The notes: generated by a model from the letters alone, not told the origin. 64,000 bases of DNA from Comamonas sp. SCN 65-56 (GCF_001724135.1 NZ_MEDS01000002.1:1-64000), one strand, 5' to 3'. Positions 1 to 10,775 are shown, counted from the stretch's first letter. Made by a program: numbers and translations.

Positions 1-1226
1 GCGTTCGCCGCGCCTGACCGAGGTTGCCGATTTCTTCCTGCTGCGCGCCCAGATGGCGCAGACGCTCAAGCACCTGGAGCGCTGGTGCCGCCCGCAACGT
101 GTCGGCACGCCGCTGTACCTGCGCCCTGCGCGCGCCTGGCTGCAGCGCCAGCCGCTGGGCGTGGTCGGCATCATCTCGCCATGGAATTACCCGGTGCAGC
201 TCGCGCTCGGCCCCGCCATTGGCGCCATCGCGGCGGGCAACCGCGTGCTGCTCAAACCCAGCGAGCTCACGCCCCACACCAGCGCCCAACTGGCTGACCT
301 GATCGCCAAGGCCTTCGCCCCCGAGGAATTCTGCGTGCTGCAAGGCGGGCCCGACGTGGCTGCGCAGGTGGCGGCTCTGCCGCTGGATCACCTGGTATTC
401 ACCGGCTCCACAGCCGTCGGCCGCAAGGTGGCGCTGGCCGCAGCGGCCAACCTCACGCCCACCACGCTGGAGCTGGGTGGCAAATCGCCCGCGATCCTCG
501 ATGCCGATTGCGATCTGCGCGATGCGGCCCTCAAGCTTGCCCACGGCAAGCTGCTCAACGCCGGCCAGACCTGCATTGCGCCCGACTACCTCTTCGTCCC
601 CAAGGGCAGCGAAGCCACATTTGCAGACCACTACCGCGCTGCGGTGGCGCAACTCTTCCCCTACTTTGCCGGCAACCCCGATTACGCCTCCATCATCACG
701 CCGCGCCACCTGGCGCGCCTGCGCGATCTGTTGCAGGAGGCGCGCACCATGGGCGCGACCGTGCATGAGATGACGGCCGCGCCCGGCACGCCCGCGCCGC
801 CGCAGCAGACCCTGGGCGATGGCATCGCGCGCCAGATGCCACCCGCGCTAGTGCTGGGCGCAACCAGCCAGATGCGGCTGATGCAGGAGGAAATCTTCGG
901 CCCGCTGCTGCCGGTGATGGCTTACGAAGCGCTCGATGACGCAGTGCGCTACATCAACGCCCATCCGCGCCCGCTCTCGCTCTACTGGTTCGGCAACCGC
1001 ACGGCGGTGCGCGATGAAGTGCTGGCGCATCGCGCATGAAAACCTGCCGTTCGGCGGCATTGGCGACAGCGGCTGGGGTGCCTACCACGGCGAAAGCGGC
1101 TTTCTGCGCTTTTCGCACCAAAAGCCCGTGCTGGTGCAGTCGCGCTGGGGCGCGGGCAAGATGCTTTACCCGCCGTACGGCGCACGCTTTGACCGTGTGA
1201 TGGGCCTGATCCGGCGCTTGATGTAA
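1..1226 (+). pseudogene. Coniferyl-aldehyde-dehydrogenase-like gene, 5' cut by window, internally broken
   Basis: The frame is open from base 2, so the gene begins before the window. The translation shows ALDH features: IISPWNYP, the NAD-site FTGSTAVGR, ELGGKSP and the catalytic-cysteine segment NAGQTCIAPDY, which is typical of the coniferyl aldehyde dehydrogenase branch. Frame 2 stops at 1037-1039 right after RDEVLAHRA. The family's C-terminal segment [13 protein letters not shown] then continues in frame 3 (about 1020-1226). About 20 residues normally lying between these points (the SGGV-type loop) are missing, so the lesion is a small deletion that also shifts the frame. Loss of function is inferred; a sequencing error alone would not explain the missing residues. 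Confidence 0.85.
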
Positions 1227-1319
1227 CGCAGGTGCCTGCCGCGGCGCGGCGGCGGGATAGGCAGCCTCAGCGTTTTGCGCGAGAATTACGGGTTTTCCAT
1301 TAGTCTCGTTGTCGTTTAC

Positions 1320-1841
1320 ATGTCTCGCATTCAGGTACGCCCCGCCACCCTGCGCGATGCCAAAGCCATCGCCCAAGTCCACACCGCCGCTGCCCTGCAC
1401 GCCTACAAGGATGTCGTTCCGGATGAGCAGCTCAAGGCCATGTCCTCCGTTGAAAAGCGCCAGGCCTACTGGCGCGAAGCCATCAATTACTGCGAGCCGC
1501 AGGTGCAAGTCGCCGTCGATGGCGACAAGATCGTCGGCTTTGTCGGCTTCGATCGCTCGCGCGATCCCAAGACCCGCCCCACCACCGGAGAAATCTGGGC
1601 CATCTATGCCGACCCCACCCACTGGGACCAGGGTGTGGGCCTGGCCCTGTGGGATGCCGCGCGCGACGGCCTGGCGGAAGAGGGCTGCACCACCGTCACC
1701 GCCTGGGTGCCCCTGCGCAACGAGCGCGCGCTGCACTTTCACGAGGCAGCGGGCTTCAAGCGCGAAATGAGCACCGCCAAGACGGCCGTCATCGGCGGTG
1801 TGAAGATTGAAGAGGTGCGCTTGCAGCGCTCCTTGAATTAG
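1320..1841 (+). CDS. GNAT family N-acetyltransferase
   Basis: This is a 173-residue GNAT-fold acetyltransferase transferring an acetyl group from acetyl-CoA to an unidentified amine. The N-terminal IQVRPATLRDAKAIAQVH is the usual beta1-alpha1 of the family, and DQGVGLALWDAA carries the pyrophosphate-binding loop. WVPLRNERALHFHEAAGFK is the standard C-terminal segment. I chose ATG 1320 because homologous sequence begins there; an upstream in-frame ATG at 1275 adds unrelated residues. It stands alone. Its last ~130 bp are duplicated in inverted orientation near 3.2-3.35 kb. Confidence 0.85.
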   Translation: MSRIQVRPATLRDAKAIAQVHTAAALHAYKDVVPDEQLKAMSSVEKRQAYWREAINYCEPQVQVAVDGDKIVGFVGFDRSRDPKTRPTTGEIWAIYADPTHWDQGVGLALWDAARDGLAEEGCTTVTAWVPLRNERALHFHEAAGFKREMSTAKTAVIGGVKIEEVRLQRSLN

Positions 1842-1873
1842 AGCTTCTTGCGCAGGCTGGGCAAGGGTTCAGG
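1713..1873 (+). repeat. Inverted duplication, arm A (GNAT 3' end and downstream)
   Basis: Bases about 1713-1873 match the reverse complement of about 3187-3347 with scattered substitutions. The match covers the last ~43 GNAT codons, the stop codon and about 30 bp beyond it. The two arms flank the HicB and AbiEii-like genes. Confidence 0.8.
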
Positions 1874-1891
1874 CAATGCCAGGCATCGGTA

Positions 1892-2224
1892 TCAGGCCAG
1901 TGCTGCCTTGCGAAACACCTCGGCAGCCCACTGGTTGAGGCTTTGCCCGTGTGCCTGCGCGGCGATTTGCGCTTGCAGGTGCACCTCAGGTGGCACGCGC
2001 AGCATCATGTTGCCGCTGACGGGTTTGAGCGGCTGCTTGCCAATGTGTGCGCAGGTCGCCAGGTAGTCGTCGACCGCTTCTTCAAATGCTGCACGCAGCT
2101 CGGCCACCGTCTCGCCGTGAAAGCCGATCACGTCCGCAGTACCGAGGATGCGACCGGCGAAGATGGCGTCACGTTCGTCGAACTCGATACGGGCGGTGTA
2201 GCCCTTGTGGGTCATGGTGTTCAT
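1892..2224 (-). CDS. HicB-like antitoxin with ribbon-helix-helix tail
   Basis: The 110-residue protein begins MNTMTHKGYTARIEFDERD and has the HicB-type partial RNase-H-like fold, including FAGRILG and FHGETVAELRAAFEEAVDDY. An RHH/Arc-type DNA-binding tail follows (LRVPPEVHLQAQIAAQAHGQ, LNQWAAEVF). I chose ATG 2224 over the longer frame because the family homology starts there. No hicA toxin gene is adjacent, so it is an orphan antitoxin or a regulator. Two TTGCAATC direct repeats upstream (2289-2296, 2302-2309) could be its operator; that is speculative. Confidence 0.8.
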   Translation of the reverse strand: MNTMTHKGYTARIEFDERDAIFAGRILGTADVIGFHGETVAELRAAFEEAVDDYLATCAHIGKQPLKPVSGNMMLRVPPEVHLQAQIAAQAHGQSLNQWAAEVFRKAALA

Positions 2225-2415
2225 GGTTTTACTCCGATCAAGACCAGAAAATCGCGAGCCTGCTCCACTTGGTACGCTTTTGCCTCTTTTGCAATCGTAT
2301 TTTGCAATCAATACCATGGCCTGCTCGTTTGGAAAGCATGAAAGCGAAAGATCGCGCGCGATCCAACAACCCAAGGCCTGCGAAATTCGTGAAAATACGT
2401 TGAAGGGATGCCGTC

Positions 2416-3129
2416 ATGACCCCCATCGACCCGCAATTGCTGAAGCCGTTCGCATGCAAGTACATCTGGTGGAAAACACCGGAGGATGCCGTGACCACGC
2501 CCGAACGGGTGATGGCCCAGGTCATGGACATCGGCGACTACGCCGACGTGCAAACGCTCGCCGTGCAAGTGGGCGATGAAGCGCTGTGCGACGTACTGGC
2601 ACATGCACAGGCCGGCCAGTTCAGCGAGCGCTCCTGGGCGTACTGGCACTACCGTCTCGGCTTGTCCGAAGCGGATCACGTCCCCGCACTGCCCGCACGG
2701 AGATTCGTTCCCTGCGGTGGCACCGAGAGCGAACACGTCAAGGTCTCTTTCTTTGGCACGATCGCCTTTGGCCGCGTGGGGGAACCGGATTGGACCGAGG
2801 ACGGCGTTTTGCAGGTAGCGTCGCTTGACGACCTGATGGCGACCAAGGTAAAGGTCGTGCTCCAGCGGGCCGAGGCCAAGGATTACCGTGATGTGGCCGC
2901 GATGCTTGGCGTCGGTGTGAGCCTGGCACGCGGACTGGCATCCGCGCGCCAACTCTACGGACCGAACTTCCAGCCCAGCGAGAGCTTGAAAGCACTTGTG
3001 TACTTCAACGACGGAGACCTGGGCGCCCTGACCTCCGTCGAGAAAAAGACGCTGATCGACGCCGTGAAGGCGGTGCGCGACCTTCCCGAGGTGACGCTGC
3101 GATCGAAGTTCTTGAGTGGGCAGGGCTGA
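2416..3129 (+). CDS. Fusion of an AbiEii-partner protein with a truncated AbiEii-like nucleotidyltransferase
   Basis: The 237-residue frame starts at ATG 2416 behind GAAGGG. Residues 1-95 (FACKYIWWKTPEDAV, DYADVQTLAVQVGDE, AYWHYRLGL) look like the small protein usually encoded just upstream of AbiEii-type nucleotidyltransferases. From about residue 96 the sequence resembles the C-terminal part of such a transferase (VKVSFFGTIAFGRVG, VASLDDLMATKVKVVLQRAEAKDYRD). The catalytic N-terminal GG-S/T and D-x-D/E region is absent. The simplest reading is an in-frame deletion joining two neighbouring genes, giving a probably inactive toxin remnant. It is possible that the fusion is a stable protein. 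Confidence 0.65.
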   Translation: MTPIDPQLLKPFACKYIWWKTPEDAVTTPERVMAQVMDIGDYADVQTLAVQVGDEALCDVLAHAQAGQFSERSWAYWHYRLGLSEADHVPALPARRFVPCGGTESEHVKVSFFGTIAFGRVGEPDWTEDGVLQVASLDDLMATKVKVVLQRAEAKDYRDVAAMLGVGVSLARGLASARQLYGPNFQPSESLKALVYFNDGDLGALTSVEKKTLIDAVKAVRDLPEVTLRSKFLSGQG

Positions 3130-3186
3130 AACACCCGGCCCCGTTGCAACGGCTGCTCGAATATTTTATCTAGCAAAATCCAGCAA

Positions 3187-3347
3187 AAACCCTTGCCCAG
3201 ACTGCGTAATCAGCTCTAGTTCAAGGAGCGATGCGGCCGCACTTCCTCGATCTTCACACCGCCGATGACAGCCGTCTTGGCGGTGCTCATTTCTCGCTTG
3301 AAGCCCGCTGCCTCGTGAAAGTGCAACCCACGCTCGTTACGCATTGG
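3187..3347 (-). repeat. Inverted duplication, arm B (GNAT 3' remnant) in a 357-bp gap
   Basis: Read on the minus strand this encodes a decayed copy of the GNAT tail, ending with the same GCTCCTTGAA-stop region and following bases as arm A. No start or complete frame exists, so it is a remnant. The surrounding gap 3130-3486 contains no other gene that I can support; it also holds the palindromic repeat at 3443-3463. Confidence 0.8.
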
Positions 3348-3442
3348 GAATTTGCTTTTTCTTGACTATCCACATGCCTCAGAAGCCTCGCACACCCAGC
3401 TCTCTCAAAAGAAGAGGGGTGATCGATCGCGCGAGCTTTACC

Positions 3443-3463
3443 CCCTCTCCCTCTGGGAGAGGG
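3443..3463. repeat. Short palindromic repeat of the CCCTCTCCC/GGGAGAGGG type
   Basis: A perfect 9-bp stem, CCCTCTCCC then TCT then GGGAGAGGG, sits 24 bp past the ribD stop, followed on the plus strand by TGGGGTGAGGG. Read in frame, this element gives the HPTLSQRERG peptide familiar from interspersed repeats in many proteobacteria. It may stabilise or end the ribD transcript. Confidence 0.7.
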
Positions 3464-3486
3464 TGGGGTGAGGGCTTGCAGCCCAA

Positions 3487-4599
3487 TTAGAAATCCCCGC
3501 GCCCCGCCACCCGCGCCAGTACCCTGAGATCGGACCCGATGCGCGCGATGTTGTGAAACTCGAGCGCGAGGCCCTGCGACAATGCCTGCAGCGGCCCCCA
3601 ATCTGCCGGGCCGCGCGCGCCGCTGCCCAGCAGCAGGGGCGCCAGGTACAGCAGCAGTTCATCCACCAGCCCGGCGCGCACCAAGGCGCCGCTCAGCCGC
3701 GGCCCCGCCTCAAGGTGCAGCTCATTTACGCTGCGCCGCCCCAAATCGCGCAGCAGCGCGCGGATATCCACCTGGCCAGCGGCATCGGGTAGCACGGTAA
3801 TCGTGGCGCCACGCGCACGCAGCGCATCGGCAGCCTTTACATCCTCGCGTGCGGTGTAAATCCATACCAACCTGCCGGGCACGTCAAAAAGCCGTGCAGC
3901 GGGCGGCGTGCGTAAACGGCTGTCCACGATCACCAGGTGCGGCTGGCGTGGCGTGGCTACGCCGCGCACGTTCAGCAGCGGACAATCCGCCAGCACCGTG
4001 CCCACGCCCGTTAGCACTGCACAGGCGCGCGCGCGCCAGGCGTGACCATCGGCGCGTGCCTCGGGCGAGGTAATCCACTGGCTGGCGCCGTTGGCCAGCG
4101 CCGCCACGCCATCGAGCGAGGTGGCCGCCTTCATGCGCACCCACGGCGTGCCGCGCACCATGCGGCTGAAAAAGCCGATGTTGAGCTCGCGCGATTCGGC
4201 CGCGCCCGGGCCCACCTCCACCGCCACGCCCGCCGCGCGTAGCCGGGCGAACCCTTGGCCCGCCACCAGCGGGTTGGGATCGGCTAATGAAGCCACCACG
4301 CGGGCGATGCCCGCCGCGATCAGCGCATCGCAACATGGCCCGGTGCGGCCCTGGTGCGCGCAGGGCTCCAGCGTCACATACGCCGTCGCGCCGCGCACGT
4401 CGTGCCCTTGCGCCGCGGCATCGCGCAGCGCCATCACCTCGGCGTGCGGGCCGCCGGCTTGCTGGGTAAAGCCGTGGCCCAGCACGTCGCCGTTTGTGCT
4501 GGCGATGACGCAGCCTACGCGGGGGTTGGGGTTGGAAAGAAAAAGCGCTTGGGTGGCGAACTCAAGCGCTTGGGTGATGTAGGAAGCGGCATCGGTCAT
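3487..4599 (-). CDS. ribD: RibD, bifunctional riboflavin deaminase-reductase
   Basis: The 370-residue cytoplasmic enzyme carries out the deamination and side-chain reduction steps after GTP cyclohydrolase II in riboflavin synthesis. The N-terminal deaminase has the zinc site H52-A-E54 (GPHAEVMAL) and C80/C89 (EPCAHQGRTGPCC). The C-terminal half is the reductase domain (RGTPWVRMKAATSLDG, LTGVGTVLADCPLL). Length is normal. It lies 41 bp downstream of the fimT-like gene on the same strand, but is probably functionally unrelated to the pilins; it is distinctly more GC-rich than they are. Confidence 0.95.
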   Translation of the reverse strand: MTDAASYITQALEFATQALFLSNPNPRVGCVIASTNGDVLGHGFTQQAGGPHAEVMALRDAAAQGHDVRGATAYVTLEPCAHQGRTGPCCDALIAAGIARVVASLADPNPLVAGQGFARLRAAGVAVEVGPGAAESRELNIGFFSRMVRGTPWVRMKAATSLDGVAALANGASQWITSPEARADGHAWRARACAVLTGVGTVLADCPLLNVRGVATPRQPHLVIVDSRLRTPPAARLFDVPGRLVWIYTAREDVKAADALRARGATITVLPDAAGQVDIRALLRDLGRRSVNELHLEAGPRLSGALVRAGLVDELLLYLAPLLLGSGARGPADWGPLQALSQGLALEFHNIARIGSDLRVLARVAGRGDF

Positions 4600-4640
4600 G
4601 TCGCTTGCGATGGTATGCGAAGCCGGGAAATAGTGATCGC

Positions 4641-5225
4641 TTACTCCGTCGCGCTAGCTTTGCATGTTGCGGGGTCTAACGATGGTTTGCAACTGCGGGT
4701 CCTCCCTGAAGCCGCTACGATGATTCGGCGTGTCTGCTCTGCTGCTTCTGCGGCTGAGACGTCATTACGCGTGAGGCTGATAGTAAGCGCACCAAATCCA
4801 CCACTCGTATTCCTTGGATATCCAGACCCATTGTAAGAAACATAAGGAGGGGACTCATTTGCTGTGCCCGTACCAGCAATGGCGATATAGCTTGGTGGGG
4901 AAGACTGTTCAAATACAATTTCATCATCACTTGTGCTGAAATTGTGGTCGATATTTCTGTCGATATACACAATCCAACCACTGTTCCAGTTGGAACCATC
5001 TTTGGGTGAAATGCCGGCATACATGTTGCGCTTCATGGCCTCGCCGCGAGCTGCATTGATAGCCGAAAGTAATGTGTTTGTAATTGAGCTCAGTTCGGAA
5101 TTTCTCTGATAGCTAACAAAGCTGGGCGCGGCAACCATCATGAGAATTGCCGCGATGGAAACCGTGACCATCAACTCGATCAAAGTAAAACCGAGGTCAC
5201 GAGTTTTTGAAACTATAGAAGTCAT
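4641..5225 (-). CDS. FimT/GspH-type minor pseudopilin
   Basis: This 194-residue prepilin-like protein has the class III signal peptide and hydrophobic helix [16 protein letters not shown], cleaved by PilD between G and F. A GspH/FimT-type C-terminal domain with two cysteines follows. ATG 5225 overlaps the pilE stop (ATGA), which supports it over the upstream in-frame start at 5270. It is the last gene of the pilus operon and is AT-rich compared with ribD. Confidence 0.85.
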   Translation of the reverse strand: MTSIVSKTRDLGFTLIELMVTVSIAAILMMVAAPSFVSYQRNSELSSITNTLLSAINAARGEAMKRNMYAGISPKDGSNWNSGWIVYIDRNIDHNFSTSDDEIVFEQSSPPSYIAIAGTGTANESPPYVSYNGSGYPRNTSGGFGALTISLTRNDVSAAEAAEQTRRIIVAASGRTRSCKPSLDPATCKASATE

Positions 5226-5683
5226 GGCCAGCAGAGTTTTCGGTTTGTGGCACTTGCAGTACCTGTACATGTTTTTACTCCAGTGCTTGTCAAGAGTAAA
5301 TTGCCTACTTTAGGATCGCTTCCCGTTGGTGTAGCTACAACCCGAATGCAAACTTGCTCAGAAATTGATGCACCACATCTTTCTGCTGACAACGTATAAG
5401 TCTTCGACGTACTTTCTCCCACATATGTTTTAAATGGCACGGTGTCCGTAGTCACGAAGATCTTGTATGTGTTATTTTGCGTCATGAACCGTTCTTGTTG
5501 CTGCATCAAATCCATGAGAGCTGTCCGTGCTTCAGCACGGCGCCCTTTGAGGATTGAATCCTGATACGATGGATAAGCAATTGCAGCCAAAATACCAACA
5601 ATGGCAACAACTACCATGAGCTCTATCAGAGTAAACCCCATAAGAGATTGATAAGGGGCTCTGAACATAGTCGTTTTTTTCAT
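5222..5683 (-). CDS. pilE: PilE-like type IV pilus minor pilin
   Basis: The 153-residue prepilin has a short basic leader, then [16 protein letters not shown] with the conserved Glu5 and an alpha1 helix. The C-terminal region has four cysteines ([20 protein letters not shown]). This fits the PilE-type minor pilins that prime pilus assembly together with PilV, PilW, PilX and PilY1 in the inner membrane. Its ATG overlaps the pilY1 stop by ATGA and its own stop overlaps the next start, so translation is likely coupled. Confidence 0.88.
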   Translation of the reverse strand: MKKTTMFRAPYQSLMGFTLIELMVVVAIVGILAAIAYPSYQDSILKGRRAEARTALMDLMQQQERFMTQNNTYKIFVTTDTVPFKTYVGESTSKTYTLSAERCGASISEQVCIRVVATPTGSDPKVGNLLLTSTGVKTCTGTASATNRKLCWP

Positions 5684-8600
5684 TTATTGTGCAACTCCAG
5701 ATAATTGTTGATCTGACGCCAACTCAACCGACCACTTGGAAATTGAATTTTTTGCGTGCCATCGGGAGGTATGCTGAGGCCTCCGGAACCTTGTTGTATC
5801 ACAGTCGTTGAAATTTCGGTTGTGGTGCGCCCAGAAGGGCTCCCTGAAGCACCAAAATTTTCAGATATATCGCCGATCACCAGCATCGGCTGGCCGGAAA
5901 GGCCGACCAGCGAGGCTGTACTTGTGCCCGTGCCATAGAACAAATCTACAAAATAGTTGCTGCCCGTTCCACCAGAGATGGAGCAGACGCCGGGAGTGGA
6001 TGCCGAATCTGGCATGAGGCTGCTGAACGCTGCTTTTGTGGTCATCGGAACTGCGACTGAATCATAAACAATACGCTCTCCGTTACCCGGAAGGTCATAG
6101 TACCAGCCGGAACGTTTGGTAGCGTCGCCATCGCTAGCGGGTCTTCCCCATGTAAATGCTGAATTTGGACTAAACTTTCCCGTAACGGCATCGAGCGTGC
6201 TCACTTTCAATCGGCCACGCCCCTGAATTCCAACAACACCTGAGGTACCACCACTAGCGCTTCCGCTGCCATTATCGTATATGGTGTAATAGGTATTTTG
6301 TTGGGTGGATGTGCTATCGCCAGGTTCGATATACTTTCCTGTGCCGAAACCGATCAAATGCTTATTTGATCGACCGAATCCAATGATGGTCGGCGCAGCT
6401 GTGATGGGTTGAATGGATCCTCCTGCATCCTTTGCAATATACATGGGATAAGCTGTCAGACTTCCTGCAGAACCAGTGTTGAAGCGAGACAAATTTCCAG
6501 CCGACCAATCACTTGCCCCAAACCCTGTGAAATCCAGAGCCCATACGTTGCCGTGCAGGTCTCCAGCAGCAGCAAACTCAGTAAGCCCGGTTTCGTTCAT
6601 GTAAGCTTCGAGATTAACAATTCCAACGGCCTTGCTCGTCGCCAGGGTGGAATCAAAAGGAAAACTGATTTTATAATAATTGTTTCCCAAGCTCCAGGCT
6701 GTGCCTATCGGTTTGTCCAGCGCCAGAAGAAAAATGGTTGGTGCACCCGTTGGGCTGAAGATGCCATCGCCAGAATCAACATAGTTGTTTACCCCGGCAG
6801 GGACCATCGCAAACCAGCGGGTAACTACAGGCGTGGCACTTGGCGCACTAGTGCGTAGTTTGATAATGCGAGGTTTACCAAGGACGTAACCCATATCTGA
6901 ATCATTGGCTTGGGTAAATTCCCACATTACCTTGCTAGCATCGAATGCTGCAGGGTCGGTCACGTCCAAAGCAAAAACGCCACGACCACCACCCCCAGAG
7001 CCGGAAATCAAAATAGTTTTCCAATCGTCCGCGGTCCCGTCTGAGCCATATTGGATGTCTCCAATAACTGGGCTTGCATCAACGTATGCTTGGTGCAGAT
7101 AATCTTTGTCGGTCAGCAGGCTCAATTTAGGGCCGAGCCAACTCGGTATGTAAGCGAAGAGCTCCTCGCCATTGTCGGCGTTGAAAGCGTGCATCATCCC
7201 ATCATTCGCACCAACATATATTGCATTTGTACGATTTTTTACAGCCGCCTTGTTGGCAAAATCAGTGTAGCCCTTGCCGAGGTTGGATCGAGGTGATGGA
7301 GCTCCGATAAATTGCAAACCAGAGTTGACCACGTCACCCAATGCGTGGAAGCGTACGCGGAACGGACTGCCTTCCTTGCTCTTGTCTCCGCGGATGTAAT
7401 CGAGGCGGTCTTTCCACAAACCGTCTGAAGCGGCCCCAGGAGCAGGGCGATCAAGATCGTCCTGCAGTGCTGAGACAATGCTGGCAGCCTTGAAATCAGT
7501 AGCGCGTGGCGAAGGGTTGACTCCTCCGACGCCTACCACGATGTTGCGGTCAGGCGATCCAGCAACCAAGCGATTGGAAAGCTGCTGATCTGCCGACCAC
7601 ATCGCTGTGGCTCCCATTGAAATTGCCTTGGTCACTGCGTCGATGCTGAGTGGAAATGCCTGGACGTCGCCCCACCAGCTGCTGGTATCAAATGATGCCT
7701 GATACACCAATGAACCCGTTGTTACTTTTGAGCTGGATGACGCAGCGCCAGCAATACTGCGTTGCGCACTGGAGGCCTCACTGAAAATTCGCTCGAAAGC
7801 TGCAAGTACGCCCCTGGCATCACTCTGCAGGAAATATGTCTGTGGTTCCAACGGTTTCGCGGGATCTTGCCAAACGTCATTGTTGGGGTTGCCATCCTTG
7901 TCATAAAACGGATTTCCCGTGGTATTGTATGGACGAGCGTCCTGAGTTGGCTGTGTCAAAAACCCACCATATTTACCGGCTGTATAATATTGATTGTTAT
8001 TTCGACGTTGACTATCCACACTCTCAGTGGCGTATTCATTCACGTCGAAGAAGAAGGACTTCACGCGCAGGCCTGGGCGCTGTTTTTCCGGCTCGGCTGT
8101 CCAATCCGCTCCGCGAATATCATGGGTGTGCGCCCAGTAAGACAAACCGTAAACTTGCGCACCTCGACTGGTTGGGCCAGAACTCGCGGGATTTGGGTTG
8201 CTGGTTGTGCGTGAAGCGCCTTGCCCATCAATATAATTCGTCACTTGCTTTTTTTCGAACGCCCTGACAACCGAAATCCATTTTTCAATATCTGGAATAT
8301 TGTTGGCTATATTGGTGCCGGCCATTCTGTTGTGTGAACCGCCACTAGTATAACGAGAATCCCAGGTATTGATATCGCCGATAAGAGCAATATTGCTTTT
8401 TAAGCAAGAATAGTCAGCAGTCTTGTCTCGCCCGTTGCCAAATGGATCAATAGCAGACCAGTCTTTGTAAATCGGATAGCCGTCATAATAGGTCACCTGT
8501 GTCGTATTACCTAAATCCAAATTGTCAACTGCTGCTGACGATGGCGGCAAACCCTGCATGTAACGCAAAGTTTCGTAATAGAGTTCCCCGGAGGGGTCAT

Positions 8601-10110
8601 ATTTTTTGTAGCGGCCAGGGACAGGCCCTGTACGACCAAATTGATTAAGATAGTTGATGACGCCACTGATGCCGAATGTAGTGTCGCCATCTGGATTTTT
8701 ATTGAAAATTCCTGTCAAAGCATTCCATTCGGCATTGGGGTTCCCGCCGGCTGGAGTGTCTTCCGTTCCGTTGATATCATAGGTCCTCGGGCCGACATAC
8801 TTCATCGGCGCACGAAGGACACCACCATAGCGTCCCGCCTTGCTGGCACCGTTGTCCCAACTTAACGTTTGTTCCAAGGCATAACCGAAGGCAGCGAGAC
8901 GAAGTTGATTGTTGTATTTTTGAATCACCCCGTTCGGCTTAAAGTTACCATTAGGATATTTGTTGCAAAAATTATAATCCCGATCATCAACTAAAGTGCT
9001 GCCGCTTTTGTTGCAGACCTCAGCCCTGGCGTAGAAAAAACCATCCGAATTTAGCCCAGGGCCTCCGGGTGGCGTCCAGGAGCCCGTGTAACTGCGCAGA
9101 TAACAATTTTTGGCTGTGCCCGAGGCGGGATCAGTAAATACACCGTTTGTACAATTGAAGCCTCCTGAAACTGGAGCCACTTTCCATTTTCCGCTTGACG
9201 GGCTACCGGACGTGTAGCCGCCATACCATACTTCCTGGATGCCACTTGCCGTGCAGCTTCCGTTTTCAGCGGCGCAGATTGTTGCGTCTGAAGGAAGGCT
9301 GCCTGTCTTTGTTATAATGGAGCCCATTGCTTTGGTTGTACTCAGGCTGTAAGAGCCGGGGTTACCACAGGAGCCGCCTTTTGCTGTACCAAAATAAATT
9401 CTGTTGAGGGTATTAGCCACCCAGATGGCGCTGGCACCTGCGCTGTTGGCCGCAGAGACCATTGCGTTAGGCACGGCTCCAGCGTAGTAGCTGCTGTTGA
9501 GCTTTTTGGCTGGAAAATTAGGACTATTCCACATGCATGTTGGATCACCATTAGGAATGACAGCACGTTGCAGGATAGTCAAATTTGTTTCATCAATATA
9601 GCGATCGCCGCCAGAAAGAGCGAGTCGCAACATGTCAATTGCAGAACTACTGGCCCAATTTAAAAAATTTCCGCTAAAAGCGTTGGTGCATTGGTGTGCA
9701 GTGGCCGTACCACTGATGACAAAACGTTTGTAGTCCGACGTCGTATTAGGGGCAACCGCAGGTTCACTTGGATTATCAATGTATGTATAACATTTCTCTG
9801 CGTTATAGTAGCCAATATACTCGTTGGCGGGCGTATAACTTGAATCTTCTGTGCCACCCGGTGTGCTTACGTATTGCGCGCCGACCGTTGGAAACTCAAC
9901 TGAAAGCGCCAGCGCCAACGTTGGTTTGTCGCCCTGAGTGGCTGCGTATAGCGGCACCGATGCAATATTGACGGCTTTGAAAGGTGGCGGGCTTGCTTGA
10001 CCTATGACGGCAAATGATGCAAGCCCACCAATTATAAATATGCCAGAAATGATGGCTTGAACGAAGTGCCGTTTGGGCTGGTCGTACATGGCATGTGAAA
10101 GCGATGTCAT
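5680..10110 (-). CDS. pilY1: PilY1-like pilus tip adhesin / assembly factor
   Basis: This large (1476-residue) exported protein has an N-terminal hydrophobic signal ([19 protein letters not shown]). It has a variable Cys-containing N-terminal half and a C-terminal PilY1 beta-propeller beginning near residue 950 ([39 protein letters not shown]). PilY1 proteins sit at the pilus tip, help assembly and bind surfaces. ATG 10110 follows a strong GGAGG. It is the centre of the minor-pilin operon. Its base composition is clearly lower in GC than the chromosomal genes on either side, suggesting transfer or relaxed codon use. I did not identify a clear von Willebrand A metal site. Confidence 0.92.
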   Translation of the reverse strand: MTSLSHAMYDQPKRHFVQAIISGIFIIGGLASFAVIGQASPPPFKAVNIASVPLYAATQGDKPTLALALSVEFPTVGAQYVSTPGGTEDSSYTPANEYIGYYNAEKCYTYIDNPSEPAVAPNTTSDYKRFVISGTATAHQCTNAFSGNFLNWASSSAIDMLRLALSGGDRYIDETNLTILQRAVIPNGDPTCMWNSPNFPAKKLNSSYYAGAVPNAMVSAANSAGASAIWVANTLNRIYFGTAKGGSCGNPGSYSLSTTKAMGSIITKTGSLPSDATICAAENGSCTASGIQEVWYGGYTSGSPSSGKWKVAPVSGGFNCTNGVFTDPASGTAKNCYLRSYTGSWTPPGGPGLNSDGFFYARAEVCNKSGSTLVDDRDYNFCNKYPNGNFKPNGVIQKYNNQLRLAAFGYALEQTLSWDNGASKAGRYGGVLRAPMKYVGPRTYDINGTEDTPAGGNPNAEWNALTGIFNKNPDGDTTFGISGVINYLNQFGRTGPVPGRYKKYDPSGELYYETLRYMQGLPPSSAAVDNLDLGNTTQVTYYDGYPIYKDWSAIDPFGNGRDKTADYSCLKSNIALIGDINTWDSRYTSGGSHNRMAGTNIANNIPDIEKWISVVRAFEKKQVTNYIDGQGASRTTSNPNPASSGPTSRGAQVYGLSYWAHTHDIRGADWTAEPEKQRPGLRVKSFFFDVNEYATESVDSQRRNNNQYYTAGKYGGFLTQPTQDARPYNTTGNPFYDKDGNPNNDVWQDPAKPLEPQTYFLQSDARGVLAAFERIFSEASSAQRSIAGAASSSSKVTTGSLVYQASFDTSSWWGDVQAFPLSIDAVTKAISMGATAMWSADQQLSNRLVAGSPDRNIVVGVGGVNPSPRATDFKAASIVSALQDDLDRPAPGAASDGLWKDRLDYIRGDKSKEGSPFRVRFHALGDVVNSGLQFIGAPSPRSNLGKGYTDFANKAAVKNRTNAIYVGANDGMMHAFNADNGEELFAYIPSWLGPKLSLLTDKDYLHQAYVDASPVIGDIQYGSDGTADDWKTILISGSGGGGRGVFALDVTDPAAFDASKVMWEFTQANDSDMGYVLGKPRIIKLRTSAPSATPVVTRWFAMVPAGVNNYVDSGDGIFSPTGAPTIFLLALDKPIGTAWSLGNNYYKISFPFDSTLATSKAVGIVNLEAYMNETGLTEFAAAGDLHGNVWALDFTGFGASDWSAGNLSRFNTGSAGSLTAYPMYIAKDAGGSIQPITAAPTIIGFGRSNKHLIGFGTGKYIEPGDSTSTQQNTYYTIYDNGSGSASGGTSGVVGIQGRGRLKVSTLDAVTGKFSPNSAFTWGRPASDGDATKRSGWYYDLPGNGERIVYDSVAVPMTTKAAFSSLMPDSASTPGVCSISGGTGSNYFVDLFYGTGTSTASLVGLSGQPMLVIGDISENFGASGSPSGRTTTEISTTVIQQGSGGLSIPPDGTQKIQFPSGRLSWRQINNYLELHNK

Positions 10111-10127
10111 GTGTCCTCCAAATAGTT

Positions 10128-10760
10128 CTAGTGCCTAAAGATCGTCTGTGCGACCGCCTGGATGTCCAAACGCGGACCAAATCCCATGGCGGTAATTCGA
10201 TAGTCATGTCCAAAATTGGATGAAAAACTCGCGCCGTTATAGTTGCTGGTCACTTGCTGCCCCTGACCGGAGGCAGCAGAGCCCAAGTCTTCCACAATGT
10301 AGCGAGGAGACTGCGCGGGCTGTATTCCCTTGTTTGCCACACCGTTGGCATTGGCAAAGGTGCGACCGGTGTAAGTGCCTAGTGCAGCAGTTTCTGCAGT
10401 GCCGGACGCATCGCCGAAATCGACGACCTGCCAAACGGGTTTTGCAGCTGATGGATCAGGGCGGCAGAAGCCACGCGTGCCGACAGTGGCAGAACAGCCA
10501 GTGTCGATGGCGAGCGCATCAATAGGATTAGATGCATTGCGTAGGCCTATTTGGGCGTCAGTCAGTGCGGCTTCCGCACCCTGCCAGGCCACTTGCATGT
10601 CGCGATCGTTACGGGCACCCCGTTCACCCATCAGAGAGATTTGCATGCTTGCAACACCGAGCATGGATACGATTACAAGAAGGAGCAGCACGACGATGAG
10701 CGACACACCTTTTTGTTTTTTTCGGCCATTGCAATGATGCCGAGATAGTAAATATTTCAT
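10128..10760 (-). CDS. pilX: PilX-like minor pilin
   Basis: The 210-residue protein starts with a basic leader and then GVSLIVVLLLLVIVSMLGVA, the PilX N-terminal signature. The downstream helix is ERGARNDRDMQVAWQGAEAAL, followed by a soluble domain with conserved cysteines. PilX joins PilV, PilW, PilE and PilY1 in the pilus-priming complex. It lies between pilW (15 bp away) and pilY1 (17 bp away) in the same operon. Confidence 0.88.
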   Translation of the reverse strand: MKYLLSRHHCNGRKKQKGVSLIVVLLLLVIVSMLGVASMQISLMGERGARNDRDMQVAWQGAEAALTDAQIGLRNASNPIDALAIDTGCSATVGTRGFCRPDPSAAKPVWQVVDFGDASGTAETAALGTYTGRTFANANGVANKGIQPAQSPRYIVEDLGSAASGQGQQVTSNYNGASFSSNFGHDYRITAMGFGPRLDIQAVAQTIFRH

Positions 10761-10775
10761 TATTGCCCTCTTGAT

